The notes beneath the pieces were generated by a model. The model worked only from the letters and a program-made list of their open reading frames with translations, did not search any database and was not told the origin of the DNA. Below, piece after piece: positions 12,301-24,900 of a DNA stretch of 64,000 nt. The DNA is from Manis javanica. Its lineage: Eukaryota > Chordata > Mammalia > Pholidota > Manidae. The position numbers and the translations under genes were made by a program. Location: assembly GCF_040802235.1 (NCBI RefSeq), contig NC_133166.1:4898001-4962000 (forward strand), read 5' to 3'. Every line of letters begins with the position of its first letter. Position 1 is the stretch's first letter.

Positions 12301-15300
12301 ATGTGATCTTTTTTCTCTCTCTGGCTATTTTTAATACTATGTCCTTGTCATTTTAATTATTATATGTCTAGGGATTGTCTTCCTAGGGTCCCTTGTGTTG
12401 GAAGATCTGTGCACTTCCATGGCCTGAGTAATTACTTCCTTCTCCAGATTGGTAGGGGGGAGTTTTCAGCAATTATTTCCTCAAAGACACTTACTATCCC
12501 ATTTTCTCTCTTCTTCTTCTTTTGATACACCTATAATGCAAATATGGTTCCATTTGGATTGGTCACACAGTTGTTAATATTCTTTCATTTCTAGAGAGCC
12601 TTTTTCTCTTTGGGCCTCAATTTTTTGTATTCCTGCTCTCTAATTTCTATTTCATTTACCATCTCCTCTATCTCTTCTAATCTGCTTTTACATCCCTCCA
12701 TTGTATGTTTCATTTTAGATACTGTATTTTTCAAAGTTTCTATCTCTTTCTTGAAGCCTTTCTGATGTGTTGAATATTTTTCTGTAACTCCATGTGTTGT
12801 TTTTATTTTGAAATCTTTATTAGGAAGATTGGTGAGTTCTCTCTCTTTGTGGTGTTTGAGAGATTTGGGTTTGTACCAGGTTCTTTTGCCATTTCATATT
12901 CCTAATGATTACTATGGAGTAATAAGTTTGTGTCGGTGGTACCCTCTAGTGCCAGGAATCTCTACTCTTTGAGCTTCTAAGTCCCTGGAGCAAGGTGGGG
13001 GTCGCAGGCACACAAGTCCATTGCCTACAGGAAGGAAAGAGCTCTTGCCTGCTACCCAGCTGCAGTGCCTGCCTCCACAGCCAGGTCCAGTGGACTGAGT
13101 GCACAGGGAGGAGCCTCTGTGTTACACCCTTGTAGCTGCTGTAGGTGGGGCCACCCTCTGGCTGGCGTGGTGTGATGGCGGGCACAGCAGGTTTGTGAAC
13201 CAGTGCTAGCTGGGAGGAGGGAGCAGCAGGCTGCATATAGCAGTGGAGGGCCTTGGTGCTGCATTACCAGTCAGGGGGATGGAGCATGTGAAGCTCCTGA
13301 AAGTTCCCAAGCTGCTGGGCTGAGTGTGCTGGGACAATTTTGTCCACCTGTCTTTTTTTCCCTGGCAGCAAGCTGTGTAATCTTTGCCCCTTTAGCAGCT
13401 CTTTTGCTGTTTGGAAGTTTTTCAAAGTGCCCGCCTTTCTTTTGTACCTGTTTTCCACAATTGGCTGGACTCACAGTCTTTCTGAGTATTCCACCTGCCT
13501 CTGCTTTCCAACCCCTCTAATGTCCACAGCACCATGTAATGTGGGTTCATGCTGGTGGAGTAGATCTCCAGGGGTGGGTATTTAGCAGTCCTGGGCTTCT
13601 ACTCCATCTCTGCTATGTTTCTCTTCCTCCTACCAGTGAGCTGGGGTGGGGAGAGGGCTTGGGTTCTGTGGGATCCTGGCTTTGCTACTTCACCCATTTC
13701 CATGAGGTCTTCTCTCTTTCACAGATGTAGGCCATCTGTTGCAGTCTTCTTTCTGGTTGCTCCTCCTTTCTGTTGCTCAGCTGTGTTACCTTAGCTGTTG
13801 AGTAAGCGTGGTCTCCCCTCCCTGCTCTCAGAGACCAGGCCCACTCTACTCTATGATCAGGAGAACGCATTCAGAAAGAAGAATACAGGAGAGCAGTTCA
13901 TTGCAAAGTTGAAGGGATGCAGCAAAAGCTAAATCCAGAGGAACATATTTGACTTTAAAAGCCTTTACAATTAAAGAAAAATAAATAAAATTAAGAAAGT
14001 CAGCACTTACCTTGGGAAATTAGACAAAGTGCAGCAAAATACAAAACAAACCAGGAAGAGAAAACTGGTTAAAGCTAAACATAATGAAATTAGAATAGAT
14101 TAAATAATAATAAATCCAAATGGCTTATACTTTTAAATAGTAATAAAATATATAATTCCCTAGTGTACCAGACTTAAGAAAAAGAAAGAGGTGAGCTGAA
14201 CTATGCAAGTTGAGGAATAAGAAAGGAAACATAAACATCAAATAAAGAAAAGTTGAAAAGAATTGTAGGGTACTAGTACTACCGTTAGTGATAAGGAAAC
14301 AAATTGTAATGGGTAAGTAGTTCCCAGAAAAATATAAGTTACCAAAAACAACCTCAGAAGGGAGATTTTAATATACCAGGTACCCTAAAAGAGAATGGGA
14401 CGGTAATTGAAGATCTCCTTCATCGAAACTTCAATGTCCAGATGGTTTTACAGCTAAATTCCTTCTAACTTTAAAGAATTGATAATTCCATATTACTTAA
14501 ACTATTTTAAACCACTCATAAAGATGGAAAGCCCCAGTTTGTTATAAAGCCAGCATAACTAAAACACGTAGAAAAAAGAACTATACACAAATAATCTCAT
14601 TTCTACACACATCTTCATTTCTAAATAAGATATCATCATATGTACACAGCTGTATATCAAAATTTAGTTAGAATATGACTGTTATGGGTTGAATTTTGTT
14701 CCCCCAAAAAGATATGTTGAAGTTCCTGACCCCTGGTATCTCAGAATTTGACCTCATTTGGAAATAGGATCTTTACAGAAGTATTTAAGCAAAAACGAGG
14801 TTGTTAGGGTGGGCTCTCCTCCAGTGTGATGAGTATTCTATGAAAAGGGGAAATTTGGACAAAGAGACAGACAGGTATGAAGGGAAGATGATAAGAAACA
14901 GGAAGAAGAAATGTGAATGATACCATGCGAACACAGGGGGTTAGAATGATGCCTCTGCCAGCCAAGGACTGCCAAAGATTGCTAGCAAGTCACTAGAAGC
15001 TATAAGGAGGCAAGGAATACTCCTTCCTGTAGGTTTCAGAGAGAGCTTGGCCCTGTTGACACCTTGATTTTGGACTTTAATTTTCCAGAATTGTGACAAT
15101 ATGTTTCTGTTGTTTGAAGCCACTCAGTTTGTGGCACTTTGCTAATGGCAGCCTAACAAATAAATACAATGACCAAGGTTTATTCCAGGAATTCAAAGGT
15201 AGATCAAGATCAGGAAATCTGTCAACCATGGTCTATTAGACATCAACAAATTAATGGACAAAAAATACATGATGTCATTATGCTGAAAAGGCATTTGATA

Positions 15301-18300
15301 AAAACCGGCAGAAAATCTTAAGAACTCTCAGGTAAATTAGGAATAGATATAACAGACCAGCAGCCAAGAACAAATATTATCCTAAACAGTAAAACTCTAA
15401 GTTGATTTTATCTAAAATCAGAATAAGAGAATTTGTCAGCAATCTATTTTTTTTAACATTCTCTTGGAGGTTTTAGCAAATGCAATATGACAAAAGTAGT
15501 AATAGGAACAGTAGAAAAGAAGAGATAAAACTATTTTTGTTAATATGATTATAGATCTCAAAGAAATTTAAGAACTTCTAATGAAATGCCTACTAAATTT
15601 AAAAGATAATTTGGCCTTTTTTATATATTAGCAGTAAGTTCTTAGGTATGGAGAAAGGTAAATATTCTACTTAAAACAGCGACAAGAATTATAAAATATC
15701 TGAGAATAGAATAATTTTTTTAAAAAGACACAGAACTATGCAACGAAAAGTGTAAGATCTTATTGAAGAACATAAAATAACATATGAAGAAATGGAAAGC
15801 CACTTCATATCTTTGGATGGGCAAAGTTATTATCATAAAAATGCCAATTCTTTCAAACTTAATATATATATTTACTTTGATTCCAAATAAATCCAAGAGG
15901 AAATTATCAGGAGAAACTAGATAAAATGAGCCAACATTCATATAGCATTTTAATTTGGGTTCCTGTTTTATATCACATATAAAATTACAATTCATATGAA
16001 TTAAGAACTTAGATGAAAATTTTTTAAATCTTTGAAAAAAACTCTAAGAAACTATATTGTCTAGAAGTTGGAAGAACCTTGTTATTCAAGAAAGGATATT
16101 TAGAACCTATAAAAAACAGATATACATATTTGACAAATGAAAGTTTAAAACTTTTTGTAAGGTAAAAAGATAACATAAACTTACAGCAAATTTAGAAAAG
16201 TACTGTTATAAGAAAAAGCTGGCCCAACAGAAAAGTGAGCAAAGAATATGACTAATTCATAGTACACTGCCAATAAATATACAAAAATATGGTCACTGTC
16301 ATCAGGGAAATGCAAATTTAAGTACTATTGAGAAATCACTTTATAGTCATCAGGCTGACAAAAATCCTAAAAAGCAGTAACTATTGCTGTTAAGGATGAA
16401 TGAGAAGGTACTCACATATAGGGACGGTAAAAATGCAATTTGACAAGAAATGTTTTAGAATTAAAACACACATATCCTTTGAATCAGCAATTCTATTCTT
16501 AAAAGCTATTCCAAGATCATGTTTTTGACAGTATTGTTTGTGCAAAAATCTAGAAACAGAGTTGAATGAATTATGAATGACTCAGTTCTGAAAAACAGTT
16601 GAATAAGATCTGATACATTCACATCATGGGATATTATTAAGCCATTATACAAAATGATATACAAAATGAAACAGGCCTAGACCAATTTGGTTGTAAGAAT
16701 TTGCAAAGGACATTGAGTAAAGAAAAACAAGACACAGAGAAGTATGCATAATATAATCCAATTTTTGAAAAAAGTTAAATGGTTACATATACACACACAT
16801 ACATGTATATATATATTCTCACACATATATATGATTTCATATATGTAAAAAAATACAAAATGAAAAATACTGAAGACTTAACATGTGTTACCTGGTGGCT
16901 GGGTATGAGGTGGGTAGAGAAAAGGAGGAAAGGAAAAGGTGAGAAGCAGGAAAGAAAGAGAAACGTCACTAAAATCACTGGTATGAAAGTTATGATTCAA
17001 TTTGCTAAAATTATATATGTTTACATGAGTATGTATTTATCTTTCCTAAGACATTAAGATAAATATAAAGATGTTTCTCTGCTGTCTTGCAGAGATGTCC
17101 ATGAAATAGAGTCAAAGGCAGTTTATACATTTATTTCTGTAAAATAATACTCAACACAGCCCTTGTATACATGTGCACAAGCAAGGAGAAAGTGACAGGA
17201 TGCCCCACATGAGCGTGTAAGCACTGGCTGTCTCTTGAGCCCAGACAGGGGTTGGGGACAGGAGTGGGCATGATTAGTGGCTTCTTTTACACATCTTTAG
17301 ATGTTTTGTTTCAGAAAGACAAAAAGACATGAGCAAAGCCAAATGCCTACAGGAGCCAGAGTGAAGCAGGCTCAGAGCAGGCGAGAATACACACCTAAAA
17401 ACCTTCAGACTGAAATTTAAAAAAACAGGAAACCATTTTGTAAGAGAAAAAGAAGACCTTCATGGGGGCAGGATCCAATGTTTAGAAATAAAAGTCCTAA
17501 GTGTCACACAGATTTTTATGTAACAGGTAGAAAACCACATATACTTTTTACCTATACTCCAATCACGGGATCCATAACCAGCCTAAAGAGGAAGGCAGAG
17601 TGCTTCCAGAATGCTTCTGATCTTTGATGATAGAATATGAGAACAAGTTCATACTATCATGGAAATGCAGCCCACTGGCGTAAGCAGGGACCGTGGTGAA
17701 TGCCTAACCTAACGTCCTTATTTCATAGCTGAGGACACTGAGGCCAGGTAAAGCAACTACTGTACTCATCTCTTATCCTCTCCATTCCCTGAATGGTTGA
17801 AAAATTACTTTATTTCGTAATTTTCTCACAGAGCAAATAAATGGTAAACAAAAAACAATTTTATTTCATTAGTTCAAAAAATAAAAGTTCTCTTATTTAC
17901 ATATAAAAACCTACCTTCAACTGTTATATTCAATAATCGAAACGAAAAGCACAGAGCCTGTTTAAGTTGCCTTGTGTAAACCTGTAGAGCTACTGGTTTA
18001 AACCACAAGGTCAATCCTCAATCATTCATTTACATCCTTCTTTTTATTCAACTAACTTCCACTGAACTATACCCCTGACGCTGGGAGGCGCTAGTGATAC
18101 AAACAATACACAGTGTCTGTTCACCACCCAGTGGGGAAGTGACAAGCTACAAAACAAGTCTGGCCAAAATACAAGCCAAGTGTGGATGGAGCAATTCATT
18201 CTGTCTCGAGTTCCAGGGCCAGGTTGACGCTTGAGTCAGGCCATGTAGGATGGAGGATTCCAGAGGCATCAGCAAGTGCAAATGCAAGGAAGGAGCATGT

Positions 18301-21300
18301 TGGAGGAAATGATCAGAATGAGCCCCATCCAAGAACAAAGGAGAAAAATTGAAATTCACATGTGCTGGCCTGAGGATCAAAGTAAATTCACTCTAAGTGC
18401 AAGATTATTTCCCAACCCCAACTCCTGTGAGTGTGACACATAGGAAGGGCTCAGTAAGTAACGGCCTAAGTAAATAACCACCTAAGTCAGCTTTTGGTTC
18501 AATTTACTGAATGATTTCAGCATATTACCATGTACTGTCCCGGGTCTAAATCTCCCATCATTCCTTTTAGATGTGTGTTTTCACTTCTGACGGCTTTATA
18601 CCTCATGCCTGAGACCTGAAAGGAGATTGATTAATAAGTAAAGTGTAGAATTCACAAGAAAAGCTCACAATTCTATTAAAGTTAGTTATATGCTGTTAAT
18701 ATAAATACTTTATAAGTGTGCTGAAGGGAAACACTTCTTAGGCATGGGCATCATAAATCAGGTATCTCGTGCTGTCTTCTATCTTTGGCAGGCCCCACTT
18801 TACTTGTTTTATACAAATTTAGTGCTAAATTAAAAACAGATACTTAGGATAATGATTCATTTAATTTTTTTTCCTTTCCTATTCCAAAATCCCATTTCTC
18901 GCTTCTGTTTTCTATTGAACTCAAATTGTCACCAGAAAAGCACAATTTAAAAACATACTTGAATAACACTGTCCATTAAATTTCTTCACTATCTGATCCA
19001 TTTTTATAATATGCAAATATGACTTTCATGTTTAATTTTGTTCCTGATATTTCTGCCAAATTTTCCTTCTTTTTTTGTGACTACATTTTGTCTCCTAACT
19101 TCTTCCCCTTATTTCTTCTACTTGACAGTGTATATGCCCTTTTATTTATCCTACATAAAACACTTCCCTTAAAAGGATTTACTTTTGCAAATTACAAAAT
19201 ATATTCTCCTTGACAAAAAATGAAAAAATATAGAAAAATATAAAGGTGAAAGTAAAAGTCATTTATAATCCAACTACCTGGATCAACATTAACATCTGTA
19301 AAATACCCTTTTCAGGTACTACCAATGCTATCCCATCTATGAGGTTTTCCTGTGTATTGTACAAATTAATCACAGTTTAAGACTTAAACCTGGGCAAAGG
19401 CTGAATCTTTTCTTGTTTTTATAATGCACAGGATTTAAACAGCTATGGAGTGACTATCAAATGCCTGGAAAATTATTGACTGGTGCTCTCAAAACCTCTA
19501 ATGTGGGGTAAAAAAAGCAGATAAACTCTGCTCTTGGGAGCAGGTCATCATTTTGATGAAGAGTGAGGGATTGAGGGAATTTCAAAATAAGTAGGAAGGA
19601 AGCAAGGGGGGGGGGGACTTAGAAATTACCTGCAGTATATTTACAGTAGAATGTTTTAATTGCTGCTTTTCCCCCATGAACCATGAAATCAGTGCACTGA
19701 TTTTCATGTTTCAACACCCATATTTCTAAATCCTAAAATAAATATATGAACTGGGAGTGGGAAATATTCAAGAAAAGCTGGAATAGAGGCTTTTTTTAAA
19801 AAAGATAAAAGTGTTAATGGAAGGGAACATAGAAAAACTGAGGAAGAAGTCTTTGACTAGAGCATTCTGTGGGGGGTGATCAAAATATGGGTCACAAGAA
19901 AATGTTAGGATGAGATTTCATGAAATTATCTTGTGCTGCCACTTATTTCCCTGGTTCTTTTTGGTGATATTCGCATTATCTCACAAAGGTGTCAGGTGAC
20001 TCCATAAAGCATTTCTGTGACATTAGTCTCGTCACAGAAACAATACCAGAACTTTTATGCTTCTATTAGACAATAATGAGGGGTGCTCTGTGCACTGAGC
20101 AAGAGGGTGACCTGGGCAGGTGCTGTCCTGCCCACCTGCATACCTGTTGTTTTGCTAACATTTTTTCTTTTATTTCTAATTCCATTTTTAACTGTCTTTC
20201 CAGAAGGGAGGCTTTCTTCGTGATTGTTGCTATAGTGACATCCTTCTGATGAAGCTCCTCTGTTAGGTCGCAGATCTCATGCCTCATTCTTTCCCGCTCA
20301 GAGCTGCGGTTCTCTTCCTCCTGATAGAGTTGGCTTCTTATCTGCAGCAGATATATTCCGGAAAATATTAACAAATCCTTTTATTTATAAAGCAACTTAA
20401 AGCTTTTTGAGGCATGTTCAGTCTTAAAACATTGGCAGCCCTATTTCACCCACCTTAGCTGATCAATGCAAAATTAAAAACACGTACTTACAATAATGGT
20501 TCATTTGAATTTTTCCTTCCAATTTCATATTTCCATTTCTCACTTCTATTTTCTATTATATGCAAATCATCACCTCTTACTGATATTACTTTGATACCTA
20601 CTTTGATGGGAAGGTGGAGAAAGTATTATAGGATTTTTCCCCAGCTTTACTGAGTTATTAATTGGTATACAAAATAATTGCCCATAACTAATGTGTGCAG
20701 TTAGGGTACACACTTACAAATGTTGCTATCACCACAATCAAGGTAATACATCTGCCTCTTAACTCCAAAAGTCTCCTCATGTTCCTTTGTTGTTTTTAAC
20801 TTTTTTGGGTGTGTGGCAACAACACTTAACATGAGACTACCCTCTTCACAAATTCTTCGGTGCACAATGCCTTAGTGTTAACTCCAGGCACTATGCTGTG
20901 TGGCACATTCTGGAACTTACTCATCATGTTTAACATAACTTCATACCCACTGAACAACTACTCCAGAGTGGTGTGGTGGAAGAGCACGGAGCCACAACTC
21001 AGAAGTTGAAGGACCAAGCATTTTTGGGAGCAGAAAAAAATGGCTAAGTGACTTGCTCAAAGGCATAAAGCTATTAACTGGCAGAGCAAGGGCTAGAACC
21101 TAGGACTCTTGGCTTTAAACTGAGTGCCTTTTGGGGGAACTAAATTGTGCTGTCCTGTTTGTAAATACACACTATGTTTTTTAGAATCATGTTATAATAA
21201 ATTTCACACATAATATGTCCATGAAAATGCATCAGCTCCTCCCCTTAAGCCAGTGGACTCTCAGGTCCTTAATCACAGCTCAGCCTTCCACGTGAGGGAC

Positions 21301-21917
21301 CTCTGGATCGCCTTGACTCCGTCCTGACTTTGGTCTCCCAAGTCCAGTCAGGCAGCAAATTCCGTCCCTTCTATTTCAACCTCTCTTAAATCTCACCTCT
21401 GCTCTCCATTCCTACTACTATTGTCTTAGTCCAGCCTCTTATTGTCTTTCTGGAAATCATTCATTGCCTCTAGATAAAGTACACAATCACCAATCTTAAA
21501 AAAAAATCATAGTCCACTGGGGGAAACAGAAAAATAAACAGTTATAACACAGTGTAGCAACGGATGTCAGTAGTAGGTAGTGGAGGGGTACTTAACCCCA
21601 TGGGGATCTCAGGATAGGATTCCCAGAGGAGTGGACATCAGGTCAAATACTGAAGAATGAATGGAAGCCAGACAGAAGACAGAGATGCAGAAGGGCTCCC
21701 AGGCAAAGGATACAGTGAAGGCAGAGAGACAAGAGAGCGCACGTTTGGGGAACTGAAAGTGTTTGGAGGGGCTGGAATGTGGCATGTTTTGAAAAATAAA
21801 GCTGGAGAGTTTAAGTAGAGGTCAACCCACAGAGATTTATATGAATTTGCCACCAGACACTTACTTTTAAAACTTAATTTTTTTTTCATTTAATCTTTAA
21901 ACATAGGATATATCTTT

Positions 21918-21976
<59 letters not shown>

Positions 21977-24900
21977 TAAGAGGCATAAAAGATATATTAA
22001 AAGGATAAGGGCACTTTTTTCAACATAGCCAGAATACCACTATAATGTCTTTAAAACATGAATAATAATTCCTCAATATCATGAAATATCCAGGCAGTAT
22101 TCAAATTTAAAATTGTGTCACAAGTGTAATGAATGTTCTTTAAATTTATTTGAATTGAGACTGGCTCATACCTTCTTAAAGCGGCTCTTTTTGTACTACT
22201 CATACATGATCTCATTTAATCCCCACAGTATCTGTTTTTCAGATTAGAAAATTAAGGTACGCAGCTTTTCACAGTCACATTCCTGGTGACAGGCAGTCTG
22301 ACTCCAGGACCTTACCAACCGCGCATGTAACCTCTGTGAGCAGAGCCCTAGAAGGTGGTTCCTAGGCAGGAAAGAGATACAGTGGGATGACCTGATGTGG
22401 AAAGCATGCAAGTCCAGAGGACAGGCTTGATCCATCCTCAGGCTTCATACCACCAGCCCCTCATTTGATTCTATTCTTACTACTAACATTTTTAGAATTT
22501 CAGAGTTGGACAGGACTCTAAAAATCACACAATCTAACCCCATCATTTAAAAGAGTGAAAAAAAACCCGACGCACATGGAAGGGAACTGACTGGGCCTAA
22601 GTTCTCCAGCAGCTTAGAGCAAAAGAGTAGCCTAGGAGACTGGGAGACAAATACCCTCACCCAGAGGACAGTGCTCCACGTCGCCTTCCATCTCCCATCT
22701 TCTCTCTCCCGTTTTGTTCCTTATGATTATTTGGTGTAATAAATGGGCTGTTCTGTAGTTTGCCCCAGTTTGGATTTTGCTGAGTGCATCCCTGTGGTGC
22801 AGTTAGTTAACATGTGCTCTTAAAATAGAACTTTTAAGTTGGAAAAAAAAAATGAATATACTATTATGAAAAAGGAGTAAACTATTCTTATTTTCACAAC
22901 ATTTAGATCTTAAAACAACATGCTCTACTGCAAAGCTTCTTTCTAAATGAAATTAATTTATCTAGTGCTAAATGACTTTGGGCTTTATTAAAAATGTCAA
23001 TTTTATCACAAAATAAATGACTAAAAATAGTCCTGGATTGGATAAAAAAAAAAAAGAAATATAACACTGGCAAGATTCATAATACATGGATTTTGGTGGT
23101 TTTATTACAAGAGGATGAAAATCCTCTACACAAACACTTCTGGGAAGCTATTGCTATTTATACGCAATTCATTTGTTACCTCTTCTACACAGCAATGCAT
23201 TCTCTAGAGGTCTCCAAAAGCCCATGAAGAGATTTGTGCCTCGGCTTCTCTCCTTCCATATCAAAACCATGCAAAATCAGTAGATTCCTTATATTACTCA
23301 AAGTTTTGTTACTCTACCTAAATCTATGAGGTTAAGAACGCTTTAATCCTACTTTAGGTGGCATTAGTCACACCTGTATCATAATGCATTCACTGGGGAC
23401 ACCACTCAAGAGCAGTTTTTTAAATTCTATTTTTAAATAGGAAAATAAGTTTCATGAGTTATGTGAAAAACATAAGGAAAATGATCATCAATTCATAACA
23501 CCTTTTCTACACTGAACAGTCACCTGACAGCCAACTCTTTGGGAGGACAGGATTTGTCTTTTGCATTATTGTATTTCCTATGGAAATAAACAGAATGGCT
23601 ATTGTCCTACTAGATGCTCAATAAATGTTTACTGAATGTATATAAACAGCTAAATTTATGACCCTACACAATTATGCAAGACCTTAGTGTTAATGTTAAT
23701 GAATTCATTCTCTAAATATTTCTTTTATTTATTGTGTATCTGGTACTGGATGATAATTCAAAGCCATGCCTAAGTTTTTCCTACTTTTCACCATTGTTTG
23801 ATTATGTAGCATTGAATATTCTGTCTGATCCACAAACCAAAAGACCAGAGAAGTGGGTAGTAGGTATGATAAACTCATGCAAAGAAAGCCACCACTGGAT
23901 CTTACTAGAGGGAGAAGAGAATATACTTTTTGTAGGAGAAGTGAGAGCCATGAGGTCTTCAAGGACAGCGCCCAGGTCTTATTCATCCTTGTATTCCTAG
24001 CTCCTGGGAGAGTACCAGGTACAAGTTAGATGTTCAGTGTCAAAATGTGGGTGTAACCAATAAAATTGGGCAGCCACCATTTGCTAGGTTTACTTCTGAG
24101 CTAGCCAGGCCCTGTTCTGAGCACTTTACATGTATTGCTTTATGGATTTTAACCTAAGGGAAAAGTACGGGCTCTGAAGCCTGATTGCATTCAAATTTGG
24201 CCTCTGCCACTTACTAGCTGTGTAATATTTTCTGTGTTCTAGTTACTGTAAATGTAAAAAGAGGATAATATTAATATCAATCTTGTTAAGATAGTTGTGA
24301 GGAATAAATGAATTAGGATTTGTTAAACCCTTGGAACAGCAACTGGCATATGGCAAGTGCTGTTTAAGTAGCCACTATTGGTAGCTCATTTAACCCTCAT
24401 CACAGCCTTAAAGGTAAGTACTAATTATCCCATCCTGCAAAGGAGGGCTCTGAGCAACCTGCAAGGGCAACTTCCCCCAGCTTATGCACCTAACATGTGG
24501 CCGAGTGCCAGGGTCTGTGCTTTCATACTTCCTGCTGTAAGCTGCTTCTCACAGAGCCACAGGCCCTCCATGTTTCACAGGCTGTCTCCCAGCGACACAG
24601 TGATGACCCAACATTTGTGTTTTTTATAGCATCACACAGAAGGGTGTCAGAATTAGTGGCTTGATAGGCTATTATCTTAGAAAATATAGAAGGAAGAAGA
24701 AGGGAATGAGAAGGAAGATTTTTTCCCCCTTTCTATTAAAAAACTTCTTATCTACCTGGAGAATGGAACTCATTATTTTCCATACCTTGCTCAATTCTTT
24801 TTCATGATTTGGTTTATCTGGGGTCACTGAAAACACCTCTTTCTTTTTCCTTTCTGGTTCTTTAGGAGGAGGTGAATAAGATGATTCAAGTCTGCAAATT

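Larger units (their letters stand above)
6375..13870 (-). mobile_element. Nearly full-length LINE-1 (older host copy, interrupted at 9452-10645)
   Basis: Minus-strand LINE-1. Right to left: a GC-richer 5' leader (about 12930-13860), degraded ORF1 region (about 11830-12900), then ORF2. The endonuclease N-terminus sits near 11350-11730 ([20 protein letters not shown], then [11 protein letters not shown]), and the reverse transcriptase and C-terminal parts run down to 6763 ([35 protein letters not shown]). The 3' UTR and a T-run (A-tail) lie near 6385. ORF2 is broken by several stops and frameshifts, so the copy cannot move itself. Length without the nested insert is about 6.3 kb. It lies in the same orientation as DEUP1, in intron 11. 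Confidence 0.9.

Noticed and set aside
20066..20143. Extension of exon 10 into the frame that continues after AKQQ
   Set aside because: A consensus donor (CAG|GTATGC) ends the exon at 20144, and joining to exon 11 restores the conserved DEUP1 sequence.
24160..24385. tRNA-like sequence
   Set aside because: The similarity comes from the tRNA-derived head of a MIR SINE; it is too decayed to fold as a tRNA gene.
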